Shown: positions 1 through 9,224, counted from the stretch's first letter. The stretch: 64,000 nt of DNA from Gallionella sp. (GCA_028714895.1 JAQTLM010000011.1:33727-97726), one strand, 5' to 3'. Notes: generated by a model not told the origin, from the sequence alone. Made by a program: numbers and translations.

Positions 1-359
1 TCGGCCAGTTTTTCATCCAGTTGTGCGATCGGATAAGCTGCATCGAAACCAAATTGCTCTTTTGCGGCATCGGGTCCGGCGCGGTAACCGTCCCAGACTT
101 CGCGTTCCGGGTTTTTCTCGCGGCAGAACAGGATGGCTTGCGGCTGTCTATGGTCATCTTGGTCAGCAATTAGCACCAGCACCGCTTCCGGCTCGGCAAA
201 GCCGCTCAGGTAATAAAAGTTGCTGTCGTAGCGGTACCCATAATGGGTGTCGCCGTTGCGCGCCACTTCCGGCGCGGTAGGGATGATGACGATGCCGCAC
301 TGCATCTTTTCCAGCAGGCGGGCACGGCGTTGTGCGTAGATAGTCAGGTCAATAGTCAT
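1..359 (-). CDS. pepP: Xaa-Pro aminopeptidase (aminopeptidase P), N-terminal part, cut by window edge
   Basis: Read on the minus strand from the ATG at 359, this frame gives the first ~119 residues of a cytosolic proline aminopeptidase, which releases an N-terminal residue that precedes proline. The visible part is the N-terminal creatinase-like domain, with the typical opening TIDLTIYAQRRARLLEKM and the family motif RYDSNFYYLSGF near residues 45-56. The metal-binding catalytic domain lies outside the window. The start codon overlaps the stop of murU as ATGA, so the two genes are probably translated together. Identification is by recognition of the N-terminal domain only. Confidence 0.85.
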   Translation of the reverse strand, partial: MTIDLTIYAQRRARLLEKMQCGIVIIPTAPEVARNGDTHYGYRYDSNFYYLSGFAEPEAVLVLIADQDDHRQPQAILFCREKNPEREVWDGYRAGPDAAKEQFGFDAAYPIAQLDEKLA

Positions 360-1099
360 GGTGCATTGTGCTGCGAAGGGGGCGTTTTCTGCAATGAACA
401 AACTTGGCTGTCGAGTTCAGTGAGACGTTGCGGCGTGCCTACATCCACCCATAGGCCCCGGTGGTGTTCGCCGCTGACCTTGCCGAGGGCAATTTGCGCG
501 CGCAGCAGCGGTGCAAGCGGCGCGATGCTGCCGCACGGGACGTGGCTAAACAGGGACGGCTGATAGATGCCGATGCCGCTAAAAGTCAGGATTGAGGATC
601 GAGGATTGAGGATCGAGGAAACATTGCTGCCGGGCGTGACGCGACCATCTTGCAGATAAAAATCGCCTCCAAGGTGGTGGGGCGGATTGTCGACCAGCAC
701 CAGATGCGCAGCATCGCCATGTGCTTGCAGCGCAGCGGCGCGTTCGGGCAAATGCGCAAAGTTGTAATCGCAGTAGATGTCGCTGTTAATCACGGCGAAA
801 GGCTCATCGCCCAGTAGCGGCAGGGCGTTGGTGATGCCACCGGCAGTTTCCAGCGCGCGTGCTTCGGGGGAATATTGGATATGCGCGCCGAACCGGCTGC
901 CATCGCCCAATGCAGCTTCGATCTGCGCACCGAGGTGAGCGTGGTTGATGACCAGTTCGCTGATGCCGGCATGCACCAGTTTTTCAATATGCCAAACAAT
1001 CAGTGGCTTGCCGCCAGCTTCCAGCAGTGGTTTCGGTGTATGGTCAGTAAGCGGACGCATGCGTTCACCGCGGCCGGCCGCAAGAAGCATGACCATCAT
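356..1099 (-). CDS. murU: N-acetylmuramate-1-phosphate uridylyltransferase (MurU type)
   Basis: This nucleotidyltransferase of 247 residues makes UDP-MurNAc from MurNAc-1-phosphate, which recycles peptidoglycan sugar past the fosfomycin-sensitive MurA step. The N-terminus carries the nucleotide-binding signature LAAGRGERMRPLTDHTPKP, with the metal-binding INSDIY segment further on. The neighbour upstream in the operon is an AmgK-like kinase, which makes the substrate; this pairing is the main reason for choosing MurU over a general sugar nucleotidyltransferase. Around residues 157-170 the protein reads NVSSILNPRSSILTF. The underlying DNA is a tandem repeat of a 14-bp unit (about 590-622) where relatives have a short turn, so about 12 residues look repeat-derived. 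The first of three close ATG codons is used here; residue 2 or 4 is also possible. Confidence 0.85.
   Translation of the reverse strand: MMVMLLAAGRGERMRPLTDHTPKPLLEAGGKPLIVWHIEKLVHAGISELVINHAHLGAQIEAALGDGSRFGAHIQYSPEARALETAGGITNALPLLGDEPFAVINSDIYCDYNFAHLPERAAALQAHGDAAHLVLVDNPPHHLGGDFYLQDGRVTPGSNVSSILNPRSSILTFSGIGIYQPSLFSHVPCGSIAPLAPLLRAQIALGKVSGEHHRGLWVDVGTPQRLTELDSQVCSLQKTPPSQHNAP
590..622 (-). repeat. In-frame tandem repeat inside murU
   Basis: On the coding strand, two copies of the 14-bp unit TCCTCGATCCTCAA follow each other and encode SSILNPRSSIL. The unit resembles the CCTCAGT-type tandem repeat inside rfbB at 53607-53627. It keeps the frame of murU. Confidence 0.7.
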
Positions 1100-1120
1100 G
1101 GTTTTACGCCTTTCACGTTT

Positions 1121-1162
1121 GCCCCCTCTCCCGCTTGCTGGAGAGGGTTGGGGAGAGGGAGA
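1121..1162. repeat. GC-rich palindromic repeat, LPSP-type element, intergenic copy
   Basis: The 72-bp gap between amgK and murU is largely filled by a repeat with an inner hairpin (CCCTCTCCCGC, then GAGAGGG) followed by GTTGGGGAGAGGG. Related copies lie inside cobT (29440-29484) and, in two halves, inside cobQ (31449-31546). Since both flanking genes point the same way, the repeat is transcribed within the amgK-murU message. Confidence 0.8.
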
Positions 1163-1171
1163 TGCGCAGCA

Positions 1172-2170
1172 TCAAAAGGTGTACCCCACTTGGTTGTCGC
1201 GCGGTTCCAGTTCGTCCAGCAGGTTCAGCAACGGTTTGAGATCGATATAACGCGCGCAGGCGGCACGCAAATACTCCATTACCAGCGGTAGGTCTTTCAG
1301 GTAGCCGTCCTTGCCATCGCGGTGATACAGGCGCGCGAAAATGCCCAGTACTTTGAGATGGCGCTGCACACCCATCCATTCGTAATCACGGTAGAAATTT
1401 GAAAAATCTCTGGCCACCGGTAGCCCAGCCTTGCGCGCCTTTTCCCAGTAACGGATCAGCCAATCGATTATTTCTGCCTCTTCCCAACGGATGTAGGCAT
1501 CCTTGAACAGCGATACCAGATCGTAGGTAATCGGGCCATACACCGCGTCCTGAAAATCGAGGATACCGGGGTTGGGTTCAGATACCATCAAGTTGCGCGA
1601 ATGATAGTCGCGGTGCACATACACGCGCGGCTGCGCGAGATTGTTGGCAATAATGCGCGCAAAGGCTTCTTTCAGTTTGGCGTGCTGTTTATCGGTAAGC
1701 GTGACGTTGAGATGCCTGGCGATATACCACTCCGAAAACAGGTGCATCTCGCGTAGCAGTAGCGCTTCGTCATAAGGGGGCAGTTCATTTTCGCGCGAGG
1801 CGAGCTGGATTTTGATCAGCGCGTCTGTGGCCGCGCCGTATAGTTCATGCGCAGCGGCCCCTCCGTGCAGAGCACGCAAATAAGTACTATTGCCGAGGTC
1901 TGACAGCAGCAGGAAGCCTTGCTCAAGGTCTTGCGCATACACATGCGGCACATGCGCCCCGGCAGCCTCGAACAGTTTGGCGATATGCAGGAACGGGCGG
2001 CAATCCTCGTACTGCGGTGGCGCATCCATCACGACCAGCGTGCGCCCGTCGGCAAACGTAGCGCGGAAATAGCGGCGGAAGCTGGCATCGGCTGAGGCCG
2101 GGGCAAGATTGAAGACCTCGTTAGGAAACTGGCTGTGCAGCCATATGGTAAGTTGTTGCTGGCGTTGCAT
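1172..2170 (-). CDS. amgK: N-acetylmuramate/N-acetylglucosamine anomeric kinase (AmgK type)
   Basis: This 332-residue protein belongs to the aminoglycoside phosphotransferase fold and is placed as the sugar anomeric kinase that phosphorylates MurNAc/GlcNAc at C1 for MurU. The catalytic loop VYVHRDYHSRNLMV (about residues 189-202) gives the HxDxxxxN pattern, and ILDFQDAVYGPITYDL supplies the following metal-binding Asp. It heads the operon amgK-murU-pepP and is divergent from lptD with about 60 bp between starts. In Pseudomonas, amgK-murU lies in the same place beside lptD, which supports the assignment. Without that context it could only be called a phosphotransferase. Confidence 0.88.
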   Translation of the reverse strand: MQRQQQLTIWLHSQFPNEVFNLAPASADASFRRYFRATFADGRTLVVMDAPPQYEDCRPFLHIAKLFEAAGAHVPHVYAQDLEQGFLLLSDLGNSTYLRALHGGAAAHELYGAATDALIKIQLASRENELPPYDEALLLREMHLFSEWYIARHLNVTLTDKQHAKLKEAFARIIANNLAQPRVYVHRDYHSRNLMVSEPNPGILDFQDAVYGPITYDLVSLFKDAYIRWEEAEIIDWLIRYWEKARKAGLPVARDFSNFYRDYEWMGVQRHLKVLGIFARLYHRDGKDGYLKDLPLVMEYLRAACARYIDLKPLLNLLDELEPRDNQVGYTF

Positions 2171-2231
2171 ATCGGGCTTTTCAAATAGCGTTAATGGTAA
2201 ACTTGCGAAAGTTTACCACCTTACTATTGTC

Positions 2232-4448
2232 ATGCGGTTCCGTCTCAAGCCCATCGCATTCACTTTGCTCTGCACATTTGCGCACCCTGCCAGCGCGAAT
2301 GTGGAGTTGCTTGCGCTGCGTATGGACAAGACCTTCAGGGCGATGGCGGCGCCGACGCAGGAAACGCCTGCCTTCATAGAGGCAGACCACCTGACGGGCA
2401 AGAAGGAAAGCCAGATCGAGGCGACGGGCAACGCAATATTACGCAAGCGCGGGCAGTCCATCCGTGCAGACCGCCTGTTGTATTTTCAGGATACCCAAGA
2501 CCTCGATGCACAGGGCTCGGTGGTGCTGGCGCAGGGCGGTAACACGATGAGTGGGCCGCATCTCAAGCTGAATCTGGACACCAGCATCGGCATCATGGAG
2601 CAACCAGTATTTTACCTCGCGGAGAACGATGGGCGCGGTTCGGCGGATATGCTGCACATTCATAACAAGCAGCATTACACGCTGGATAATGCAAACTACA
2701 CCACCTGCCCGGCTGACAATCAGGACTGGCTGCTGAAAATGCACGGCTTGGAGATTGACCGCGACCGGCAGATCGGCACTGCCCATCATGCCTGGGTCGA
2801 GTTTATGGGCTTGCCGATCCTGTATTCACCGTGGATGGACTTTCCGCTCAACGACCAGCGCAAATCGGGGTTTTTGTCGCCAATATTCGGCAACACCACC
2901 AATAGCGGCAGGGAATTTACCCTGCCCTATTACTGGAACATTGCACCGAACCGCGATGCGACCATTGCACCGCGCGTGATGACCAAGCGCGGGGTATTGC
3001 TCAGCAATGAATTTCGTTATCTCGAACCCCGCTATAGCGGCGAACTGCAAGTGGACGTGCTGCCCAGCGATGCGCTGGCAAACCGCAGCCGCACGCGTAT
3101 TGCTCTGATACATAGCCAGGCCATTGCAGGGGCATTGAATGGTTATGTCAATTTAAACAGCGTCTCGGATGATGCCTATTTTCGTGATTTGGGGAGCACG
3201 GTAAATACCACCTCGCAGGCCAATCTTCTGCAGGAAGCGGTGTTGACCCACGGTGCCAGTTGGTGGAATGCGGCCGCGCGCGCGCAGCGCTACCAGACTT
3301 TGCAAGATCCGGCTGCGCCGATCGTGGCACCCTATAAACGTTTGCCGCAATTGACAGTCAATGCGCAGCGGAACCGCTCAGGCGCCAATCTTGCTTTTGC
3401 TGGTGAATTTGTCGATTTCAGCCACCCCACCATGCTGAACGCCAAGCGATTGATGTTCAATCCCAGCGTTAGTTACCCTCTGATTAACGATCCCGCCTTC
3501 TATGTAACGCCAAAAATTGCCTTACATAGTACGCATTATGTAATGGGCACAAACAATGCCAGCGGTTTGCCGAATGCTTCGCGCACCTTGCCGCTTTACA
3601 GCGTGGATGGGGGGATGGCTTTTGAGCGCGACTGGAACCTGCTCGGCGGTGACTACGTGCATACTCTGGAACCGCGCGCCTTTTATGTTTATGTGCCGTA
3701 CAAAAACCAAAATCTGCTGCCTAATTTTGATTCTGCGCAGGCCAATTTCGACTTCACCCAGATGTTCACCGAAAACCGTTTTTTTGGCAGCGACAGGGTG
3801 GGTGACGCGAACCACATTACGCTGGCCATAACTTCGCGTTTGCTGGAGCAGGGAAATGGCACAGAGCGGCTAAAATTAATGGTGGGCGAACGTTTCAGTT
3901 TCAAAACACCCCAGGTAAATCTTGTTGCACCCACGACAACAACCAGCAAATCCGATATTTTGCTTGCCGCGTCGGGGAGAGTGACAAAAGCCTGGTCTTT
4001 TGACAGTGAGTTCCAGTATGACCCGAACCAGGCGCACAGCCAGCGCTATAACATCGCCACGCGCTATCGCCCGGAACTGGGCAAGGCTCTCGACCTCGGC
4101 TACCGCTTCGCTCGCAATACCTTGCGCCAGATTGATCTTTCCGGGCAATGGCCGTTATTCAACCGCTGGCACGCAGTGGGACGTTTGAATTATTCCCTGC
4201 AGGACGGCAAAACTTTGGAGTCAATCGCCGGGCTTGAGTATAATCAAAGCTGCTGGACGCTTCGTTTTGTAGCGCAACGCATTACTGTCGCGGCACAGCA
4301 GGCCAATACGGGTATTTTCCTGCAGCTCGAGTTGAATGACTTTATCAGCGTCGGTTTGGATCCCATTAACGCCTTGAAGCAAAACGTGCCCAGCTATACA
4401 AAATTAAACGAGAAGCCCGCCAACAAACCTGGTTCAGTCTTGCGTTGA
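2232..4448 (+). CDS. lptD: LPS-assembly protein LptD, outer-membrane translocon
   Basis: LptD forms the outer-membrane barrel that, with LptE, inserts lipopolysaccharide into the outer leaflet. The start at 2232 gives a signal peptide, MRFRLKPIAFTLLCTFAHPASA. It is followed by the periplasmic OstA/LptA-like beta-jellyroll (FIEADHLTGKKESQIEATGN onward, about residues 45-170) and a long C-terminal barrel domain. The mature protein has only two cysteines, in NYTTCPADN and in NQSCWTLRF. E. coli LptD has four in two disulfides, so only one inter-domain disulfide is possible here. At 738 residues it is close to family size. It heads the classical lptD-surA-pdxA-rsmA operon. Confidence 0.95.
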   Translation: MRFRLKPIAFTLLCTFAHPASANVELLALRMDKTFRAMAAPTQETPAFIEADHLTGKKESQIEATGNAILRKRGQSIRADRLLYFQDTQDLDAQGSVVLAQGGNTMSGPHLKLNLDTSIGIMEQPVFYLAENDGRGSADMLHIHNKQHYTLDNANYTTCPADNQDWLLKMHGLEIDRDRQIGTAHHAWVEFMGLPILYSPWMDFPLNDQRKSGFLSPIFGNTTNSGREFTLPYYWNIAPNRDATIAPRVMTKRGVLLSNEFRYLEPRYSGELQVDVLPSDALANRSRTRIALIHSQAIAGALNGYVNLNSVSDDAYFRDLGSTVNTTSQANLLQEAVLTHGASWWNAAARAQRYQTLQDPAAPIVAPYKRLPQLTVNAQRNRSGANLAFAGEFVDFSHPTMLNAKRLMFNPSVSYPLINDPAFYVTPKIALHSTHYVMGTNNASGLPNASRTLPLYSVDGGMAFERDWNLLGGDYVHTLEPRAFYVYVPYKNQNLLPNFDSAQANFDFTQMFTENRFFGSDRVGDANHITLAITSRLLEQGNGTERLKLMVGERFSFKTPQVNLVAPTTTTSKSDILLAASGRVTKAWSFDSEFQYDPNQAHSQRYNIATRYRPELGKALDLGYRFARNTLRQIDLSGQWPLFNRWHAVGRLNYSLQDGKTLESIAGLEYNQSCWTLRFVAQRITVAAQQANTGIFLQLELNDFISVGLDPINALKQNVPSYTKLNEKPANKPGSVLR

Positions 4449-4464
4449 ACAATGCAGAGGAATA

Positions 4465-5961
4465 ATGATGTCTGATATAACTACCGATGGAACTATTAGC
4501 CATTCCACTAGGCAACCAAAAAACAGTTGCCAAGTGGCTGGTTATAGCCATCTGACTAGCCCAGCAAAAAACGCTGGGCTAGTCATTGGTTATAGAACGA
4601 CAGCCACCGCGCTGATTTGCTGCGCCACATTCATTGCAACGCTTCCTGCTTACGCCGCCGGAGCCGCAATGGTGAAACCCGAGCAGGCTTCACCCACTAT
4701 TGCCGAACCGCATAAACCCGATCCGCAAAAACAGGTTGCGGTGATCGACTCCGTGGTTGCGGTAGTCAACGATGATGTGATCACCCGCAAGGAACTGGAT
4801 GACCGGCTGCGCGTGGTGGTGCACCAGTTGCAGAAACAGGGGACACCATTGCCCGCGCCGGAAGTATTGGAAAGGCAAATACTCGAACGCATGATCAGCG
4901 ATATGCTGCAAGCGCAATTCGCCAAGGAAAATGGCGTGCGCGTGGACGATACGCAACTGGATCAGGCGATTATGCGCATCGCGCAGCAAAACAACTTCCC
5001 GTCACTGGCTGAGTTCCGCGCCAAGCTGGAAGCGGACGGCGTGGATTTCAAGAAATTTCGCGAGGAGATCCGCAGCGAAATCATCTCCACGCGTTTGCGC
5101 GAGCGCGAGGTGGAAAGCAAACTTGTTATCAGCGATACCGAGGTAGACAGTTACCTTGCCAACAAGAAGAACATGGGTGGGGCGGAAGAGGAGTTCCATC
5201 TCGCACATATTCTGGTGGTGGTGCCAGAACAGGCCAGTGCGGAAAAAATTCAGGCCGCACGTGACAAGGCGGAGCAGGCGTTGAACCAATTGAAGGGCGG
5301 CGCGGATTTTGCACAAGTGGCGGCAGGCTACTCCGATGCCAAGGATGCGCTGAAGGGCGGCGATCTTGGCTGGCGGCCAAGCGACCGCCTGCCGCCGCTG
5401 TTTACCGGTGAACTGCAAAAACTGCAACCCGGGCAAACTACCGCAGTTTTGCGCAGCCCGAACGGTTTTCACATACTCAAACTGGTTGAGCGACGCAGCG
5501 GCAGCGCGCCGGTGTTGATCACGCAAACCCATGCGCGGCATATTTTGATCAAGACCAGTGAGATCGTTTCCGAAAACGAGGCCAAAAGCCGCCTGATGGA
5601 AATCAAACGGCGCATTGAAGGCGGGGCGGATTTTGCCGAGCAGGCCAGACGCTTTTCCCAGGACGGTAGTGCACAACAGGGCGGCGATCTGGATTGGCTG
5701 TCCCCCGGGCAAACCGTGACGGGATTTGAAGAGGCGATGGACAAGCTGCAACCCGGCATGATAGGCGCGGTGCAAACACAATTCGGCTGGCATCTGATCC
5801 AAGTGCTGGAACGGAAGAATACCGATGTCAGCGAACAGCAGCAACGCCAGCAAGCGCGCCTGGCCATCGGCACGTTCAAGTCCGACGAACAGTATCAGGA
5901 CTGGCTGCGCCAATTGCGCGACCGCGCATTTGTCGAATACCGCCTCGAAGATAAACAGTAA
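4465..5961 (+). CDS. surA: Periplasmic peptidyl-prolyl isomerase/chaperone SurA with repeat-derived N-terminal extension
   Basis: SurA escorts outer-membrane proteins through the periplasm. The N-terminal chaperone region (VAVVNDDVITRKELDDRL onward) is followed by two parvulin domains, recognisable by EEFHLAHILV with GGDLGW and by THARHILIK with GGDLDW. The C-terminal tail is intact. The start is unusual: the AGAGGA site leads to ATG-ATG at 4465/4468, after which 36 residues are encoded by two palindromic elements (4486-4593). Only then comes the hydrophobic signal core TATALICCATFIATLPAYA. No other start lies between the repeats and the signal peptide, so the exported precursor should carry this added n-region. 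The stop is followed three bases later by the GTG of pdxA. Confidence 0.95.
   Translation: MMSDITTDGTISHSTRQPKNSCQVAGYSHLTSPAKNAGLVIGYRTTATALICCATFIATLPAYAAGAAMVKPEQASPTIAEPHKPDPQKQVAVIDSVVAVVNDDVITRKELDDRLRVVVHQLQKQGTPLPAPEVLERQILERMISDMLQAQFAKENGVRVDDTQLDQAIMRIAQQNNFPSLAEFRAKLEADGVDFKKFREEIRSEIISTRLREREVESKLVISDTEVDSYLANKKNMGGAEEEFHLAHILVVVPEQASAEKIQAARDKAEQALNQLKGGADFAQVAAGYSDAKDALKGGDLGWRPSDRLPPLFTGELQKLQPGQTTAVLRSPNGFHILKLVERRSGSAPVLITQTHARHILIKTSEIVSENEAKSRLMEIKRRIEGGADFAEQARRFSQDGSAQQGGDLDWLSPGQTVTGFEEAMDKLQPGMIGAVQTQFGWHLIQVLERKNTDVSEQQQRQQARLAIGTFKSDEQYQDWLRQLRDRAFVEYRLEDKQ
4486..4593 (+). repeat. Two tandem gene-invading palindromic elements inside surA
   Basis: Copy 1 (4486-4545, 60 bp) and copy 2 (4546-4593, 48 bp) share the starting word AGCCAT and the ending word GGTTAT. 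Each holds a hairpin with 13-nt arms and a 7-nt loop. The arms of copy 2 (TGACTAGCCCAGC and its exact complement) differ from those of copy 1 (CCACTAGGCAACC), which pairs at 11 of 13 positions. Both keep the surA frame and encode SHSTRQPKNSCQVAGY and SHLTSPAKNAGLVIGY. A third copy is in cobQ. Confidence 0.85.
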
Positions 5962-5964
5962 GCG

Positions 5965-7026
5965 GTGAACGCAGCACACTCTCCAGCTCCATTGGCGATC
6001 ACCGCCGGCGAACCGGCAGGCATAGGCCCCGATTTATGTGTGCAACTTGCTGTCACGCCTCCCGACATTCCGTTTGTCGTCATTGCCGATAAAACCCTGT
6101 TACAACAGCGCGCCGCACAACTCGGCATCAGTTTACGGCTGCGAGATGTGGGAAGCTGGGAGTGTGGAGAGCGCAGCGAGGGGCTGGGAAGAGGAACTGT
6201 GCATGACTCTCCCCACTTGCCACTTCCTGCTTCCTACTCCCTGCCAGTAATCCATATCCCGCTCGCCGCACCATGCCATGCCGGTGTGCCGAATGCCACC
6301 AACAGCGGATATGTGCTGGCGACGCTGCGCCGCGCGGTGCAAGGCTGCCAGGCTGGAGAATTTTCCGGTATGGTCACCGCACCGGTGCATAAAGGCATCA
6401 TCAACGACGCCGGGATACCGTTCACCGGACATACTGAGTTCCTCGCCGGACAAACCAATACCGATCTGGTAGTGATGATGCTGATCGGTGGCGGGATGCG
6501 TGTAGCGCTGGCCACCACCCATCTCCCCTTGAAAGATGTACCGGCTGAGATCACAGCACCGCTACTGGAAAATGTGCTGCGCATCATCCGGCGCGATTTG
6601 CAATCCCGCTTCGGCATCGCGCAGCCGCGTATCCTGGTAGCCGGGTTGAATCCGCATGCGGGCGAAGGCGGCTATCTGGGACGCGAGGAAATTGAGGTGA
6701 TGATTCCCGTGTTGGACAAGCTGCGCGCCGAGGGCTTCGATGTCAGCGCGCCACTGCCTGCCGATACCTTGTTTACACCGCAAAAACTCGCGCAATGCGA
6801 CTGCGTGCTCGCGATGTATCACGATCAGGGGCTGCCGGTGCTCAAACACGCCAGCTTCGGCCAAGGCGTTAACATCACGCTCGGCCTGCCCATCATCCGC
6901 ACTTCGGTGGATCATGGCACGGCATTGGATTTGGCGGGAACCGGCAAGGCTAGCAGCAGCAGCCTACTCGAAGCGATCAGGGTCGCGGCACAGATGGTGC
7001 AGAACGAGCAAGCATATCGTGCATAA
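5965..7026 (+). CDS. pdxA: 4-hydroxythreonine-4-phosphate dehydrogenase (PdxA) with an inserted loop
   Basis: PdxA oxidises 4-phosphohydroxy-L-threonine in the DXP-dependent route to pyridoxal phosphate. Family signatures are [12 protein letters not shown] at the N-terminus, [10 protein letters not shown], and the metal and substrate segment [18 protein letters not shown] with the ending [16 protein letters not shown]. The start is the GTG at 5965. Between RLRDV and [11 protein letters not shown], around residues 62-92, lies about 30 residues of low-complexity sequence rich in Gly, Ser and Pro that relatives lack. Its DNA (6148-6246) has imperfect inverted arms of the GGGAAGTGGGAAG type. The protein is therefore longer (353 residues) than the usual ~330. 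The insert keeps the frame and all recognised motifs are intact. Confidence 0.93.
   Translation: MNAAHSPAPLAITAGEPAGIGPDLCVQLAVTPPDIPFVVIADKTLLQQRAAQLGISLRLRDVGSWECGERSEGLGRGTVHDSPHLPLPASYSLPVIHIPLAAPCHAGVPNATNSGYVLATLRRAVQGCQAGEFSGMVTAPVHKGIINDAGIPFTGHTEFLAGQTNTDLVVMMLIGGGMRVALATTHLPLKDVPAEITAPLLENVLRIIRRDLQSRFGIAQPRILVAGLNPHAGEGGYLGREEIEVMIPVLDKLRAEGFDVSAPLPADTLFTPQKLAQCDCVLAMYHDQGLPVLKHASFGQGVNITLGLPIIRTSVDHGTALDLAGTGKASSSSLLEAIRVAAQMVQNEQAYRA
6148..6246. repeat. GGGAAG-type inverted-arm insert inside pdxA
   Basis: The left part (GTGGGAAGCTGGGAGTG) and the right part (CCCCACTTGCCACTTCC and further CTTCCT units) are imperfect inverted copies. They enclose about 45 bp. The same kind of arm flanks the four-helix-bundle gene at 54893-55303. 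The insert is in frame with pdxA. Confidence 0.65.
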
Positions 7027-7810
7027 AGCCAAAAAAAAGTTTGGCCAGAACTTCCTTGTCGATGAGCAGATCATCGCCGATATCATCAGCGAGATTCGCC
7101 CGGAACCAGCTGACAATATGGTCGAGATCGGTCCCGGTCTGGGCGCGCTGACCCGCCCGCTGCTGAAGCGATTGAATCATCTGCATGTGGTGGAAATCGA
7201 TCGCGACATCATCGCGCGATTGGAGAATGACTACCCGCAGGATAATCCGAAATCAAAATTGACCATCCATGCCGGAGACGCATTGGAATTCGATTTCGCG
7301 ACACTGCACGCCCCGCTACGCGTCGTCGGCAACCTGCCGTACAACATCTCCTCACCACTGCTGTTTCACTTCGCCACTTATGCCGAGCGTATTAAAGACA
7401 TGCACTTCATGCTGCAAAACGAGGTGGTCGAGCGCATGGTTGCCGAGCACTCCACACCAGAATACGGGCGGCTGTCGGTGATGCTGCAATACCGCTTCCA
7501 CATGGAAAAGCTGCTCGATGTGCCGCCTCAGTCTTTCCGCCCCGCGCCCAAGGTAGATTCCGCCATCGTGCGCATGATCCCGCTTCCCGCCAGTGAAATC
7601 ATGGTGCATAACGAAAAACTGTTCGCCGCTGTTGTCAGTGCAGCATTCGGACAACGCCGCAAGACGCTGCGCAATACCTTGCGCAGTTATTTAAATGAAG
7701 CTGATTTTGAGAAGCTGGGTATTGACGCACAACTACGCGCGGAAAACCTGGCCGTGATGGAATTTGCAAAAGTGGCAAATTATCTGGATAAGCCGAAATC
7801 TGACCATTAA
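7019..7810 (+). CDS. rsmA: 16S rRNA (adenine1518-N6/adenine1519-N6)-dimethyltransferase
   Basis: RsmA (KsgA) dimethylates two adjacent adenines near the 3' end of 16S rRNA late in 30S assembly. The GTG at 7019 is chosen because it gives the family's normal opening [14 protein letters not shown] and overlaps the last codons of pdxA by 8 bp. The SAM-binding motif [11 protein letters not shown] and the catalytic NLPYNIS are both present, followed by the conserved [17 protein letters not shown]. At 263 residues the length is normal. It closes the lptD-surA-pdxA-rsmA operon; the apaG and apaH genes that follow in E. coli are absent here. Confidence 0.94.
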   Translation: MHKAKKKFGQNFLVDEQIIADIISEIRPEPADNMVEIGPGLGALTRPLLKRLNHLHVVEIDRDIIARLENDYPQDNPKSKLTIHAGDALEFDFATLHAPLRVVGNLPYNISSPLLFHFATYAERIKDMHFMLQNEVVERMVAEHSTPEYGRLSVMLQYRFHMEKLLDVPPQSFRPAPKVDSAIVRMIPLPASEIMVHNEKLFAAVVSAAFGQRRKTLRNTLRSYLNEADFEKLGIDAQLRAENLAVMEFAKVANYLDKPKSDH

Positions 7811-7847
7811 ACGATTTTGGCTATCCCAACAAACTGGGGATGGCAGA

Positions 7848-9224
7848 TCAGTCGATACCATACTGTTTCAGCCTCTTCCACAGCGTGGTGCGCGACATGC
7901 CAAGCTTTTCGGCAGCCGCTGCCTTATTTCCCCCTGTTTCCTTTAATGCATGCATGAGAGTCTCCTTTTCCTGCCCTGCTTGCTGCGCAGGGGCACGATA
8001 GTAACGTTGCACCAGCACCGAGGCCGCCGGAGTGTCCCCAGCCTGTAAATTGGCGACCAGATGGCTGGTTTCCTGGATCTCCGGTGGCAGGTGACGCGCC
8101 AGGATTGTCGTACCGTCCATGTGCACCATTGCATATTCCAGGGCATTTACCAACTCCCTGACATTGCCCGGCCAGCTATAAGCGCCAAACGCATCAAGCG
8201 CCTCGTTGGAAAGCTGGATGTCACGCCCTGGATGGCGGGTAAGCATATTGGCAAGCATGGAACTGACCAGCAGCGGAATATCCTCCTTACGTTCGCGTAA
8301 GGCGGGAACGTGCAGCGGAAGCACCCGCAACCGGTAATAAAGATCCGCCCGGAATTCACCGCGGCTCACCATAGCCGGCAGATCCCGGTGCGTTGCCGCA
8401 ATAATCCTCACATCCACCTTGCGCGTCTGATTTTCGCCGAGCCGTTCGATTTCGTGTTCCTGCAAGACGCGCAGCAGCTTTACCTGAACACTCATAGGAA
8501 CCTCGCCAATTTCGTCCAGCAACAGTGTCCCGCCGTGCGCGGCCTCGAAGCGGCCTTCGCGGGCCGTGGCCGCACCTGTGAATGCGCCGCGTGCATGGCC
8601 GAACAATTCGGCTTCCAGCAGTTGTTCTGGAAATGCGGCGCAGTGTACCCGCACGTAGGGTCCCTTGGCACGGCTTGAGTTTTCATGCAGCGCACGCGCA
8701 ACAAGCTCCTTCCCGCTGCCGCTCTCGCCGGTAAGGAGGATGCTAGCCTCACTTGCTGCCGCCCGCAGGATTTGGCGGAACAAATTCTGCATTACCCCGC
8801 TGTGACCTACCAAACCGCCCAAGCGTAGCCTATCGCTGGCCGCTTCTTCCAATTGCATCTCATGGGTACGATCACGCAACACCACGGCGCAGTATGCCAA
8901 CTGCTCATCGGAGGGCAGTACCATGGCCCACATGCGCAAGGGTATCAGCGTACCGTCCGGACGCTGCACAACAAGATCTTGAATTTTTTTCCCCTGTATT
9001 GCGTTCTTCATGAGCGTGCAATGCCCCCTCTTCCCGCAGTTCCGCGCACAAGCCGTCCCCTGAAAAAGGCTGGGGCAGAGCTTATCTAAAATATTATCGT
9101 GATTCTGTCCCAGCATGCGGCTGGCCGCTTCATTGATCGCTACAACGTGACGCTGCTGGTCAAGAAAAAGAATCCCCTCCTCCAGATTGTCGAGAAACTG
9201 CCTCAATCCTGACAAACTAATCAT
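7848..9224 (-). CDS. Sigma-54-dependent activator with PAS sensor carrying a Cys cluster
   Basis: This 458-residue protein is a bacterial enhancer-binding protein. Residues 1-130 form a PAS-type sensor, then an AAA+ domain (Walker [10 protein letters not shown]; the sigma-54 contact loop [16 protein letters not shown]) and a Fis-type helix-turn-helix end ([19 protein letters not shown]). The PAS domain holds a four-cysteine run, [20 protein letters not shown] (about residues 49-68), plausibly a metal or Fe-S ligand set, so the signal may be redox, metal or gas; this is inference. There is no receiver domain or partner kinase. It is divergent from the small gene at 9472, which has a sigma-54 promoter and is its likely target. 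Confidence 0.9.
   Translation of the reverse strand: MISLSGLRQFLDNLEEGILFLDQQRHVVAINEAASRMLGQNHDNILDKLCPSLFQGTACARNCGKRGHCTLMKNAIQGKKIQDLVVQRPDGTLIPLRMWAMVLPSDEQLAYCAVVLRDRTHEMQLEEAASDRLRLGGLVGHSGVMQNLFRQILRAAASEASILLTGESGSGKELVARALHENSSRAKGPYVRVHCAAFPEQLLEAELFGHARGAFTGAATAREGRFEAAHGGTLLLDEIGEVPMSVQVKLLRVLQEHEIERLGENQTRKVDVRIIAATHRDLPAMVSRGEFRADLYYRLRVLPLHVPALRERKEDIPLLVSSMLANMLTRHPGRDIQLSNEALDAFGAYSWPGNVRELVNALEYAMVHMDGTTILARHLPPEIQETSHLVANLQAGDTPAASVLVQRYYRAPAQQAGQEKETLMHALKETGGNKAAAAEKLGMSRTTLWKRLKQYGID

Noticed and set aside
5002..5979. Minus-strand open frame of 325 codons opposite surA
   Set aside because: Antisense to the two parvulin domains; no domain and no ribosome site.
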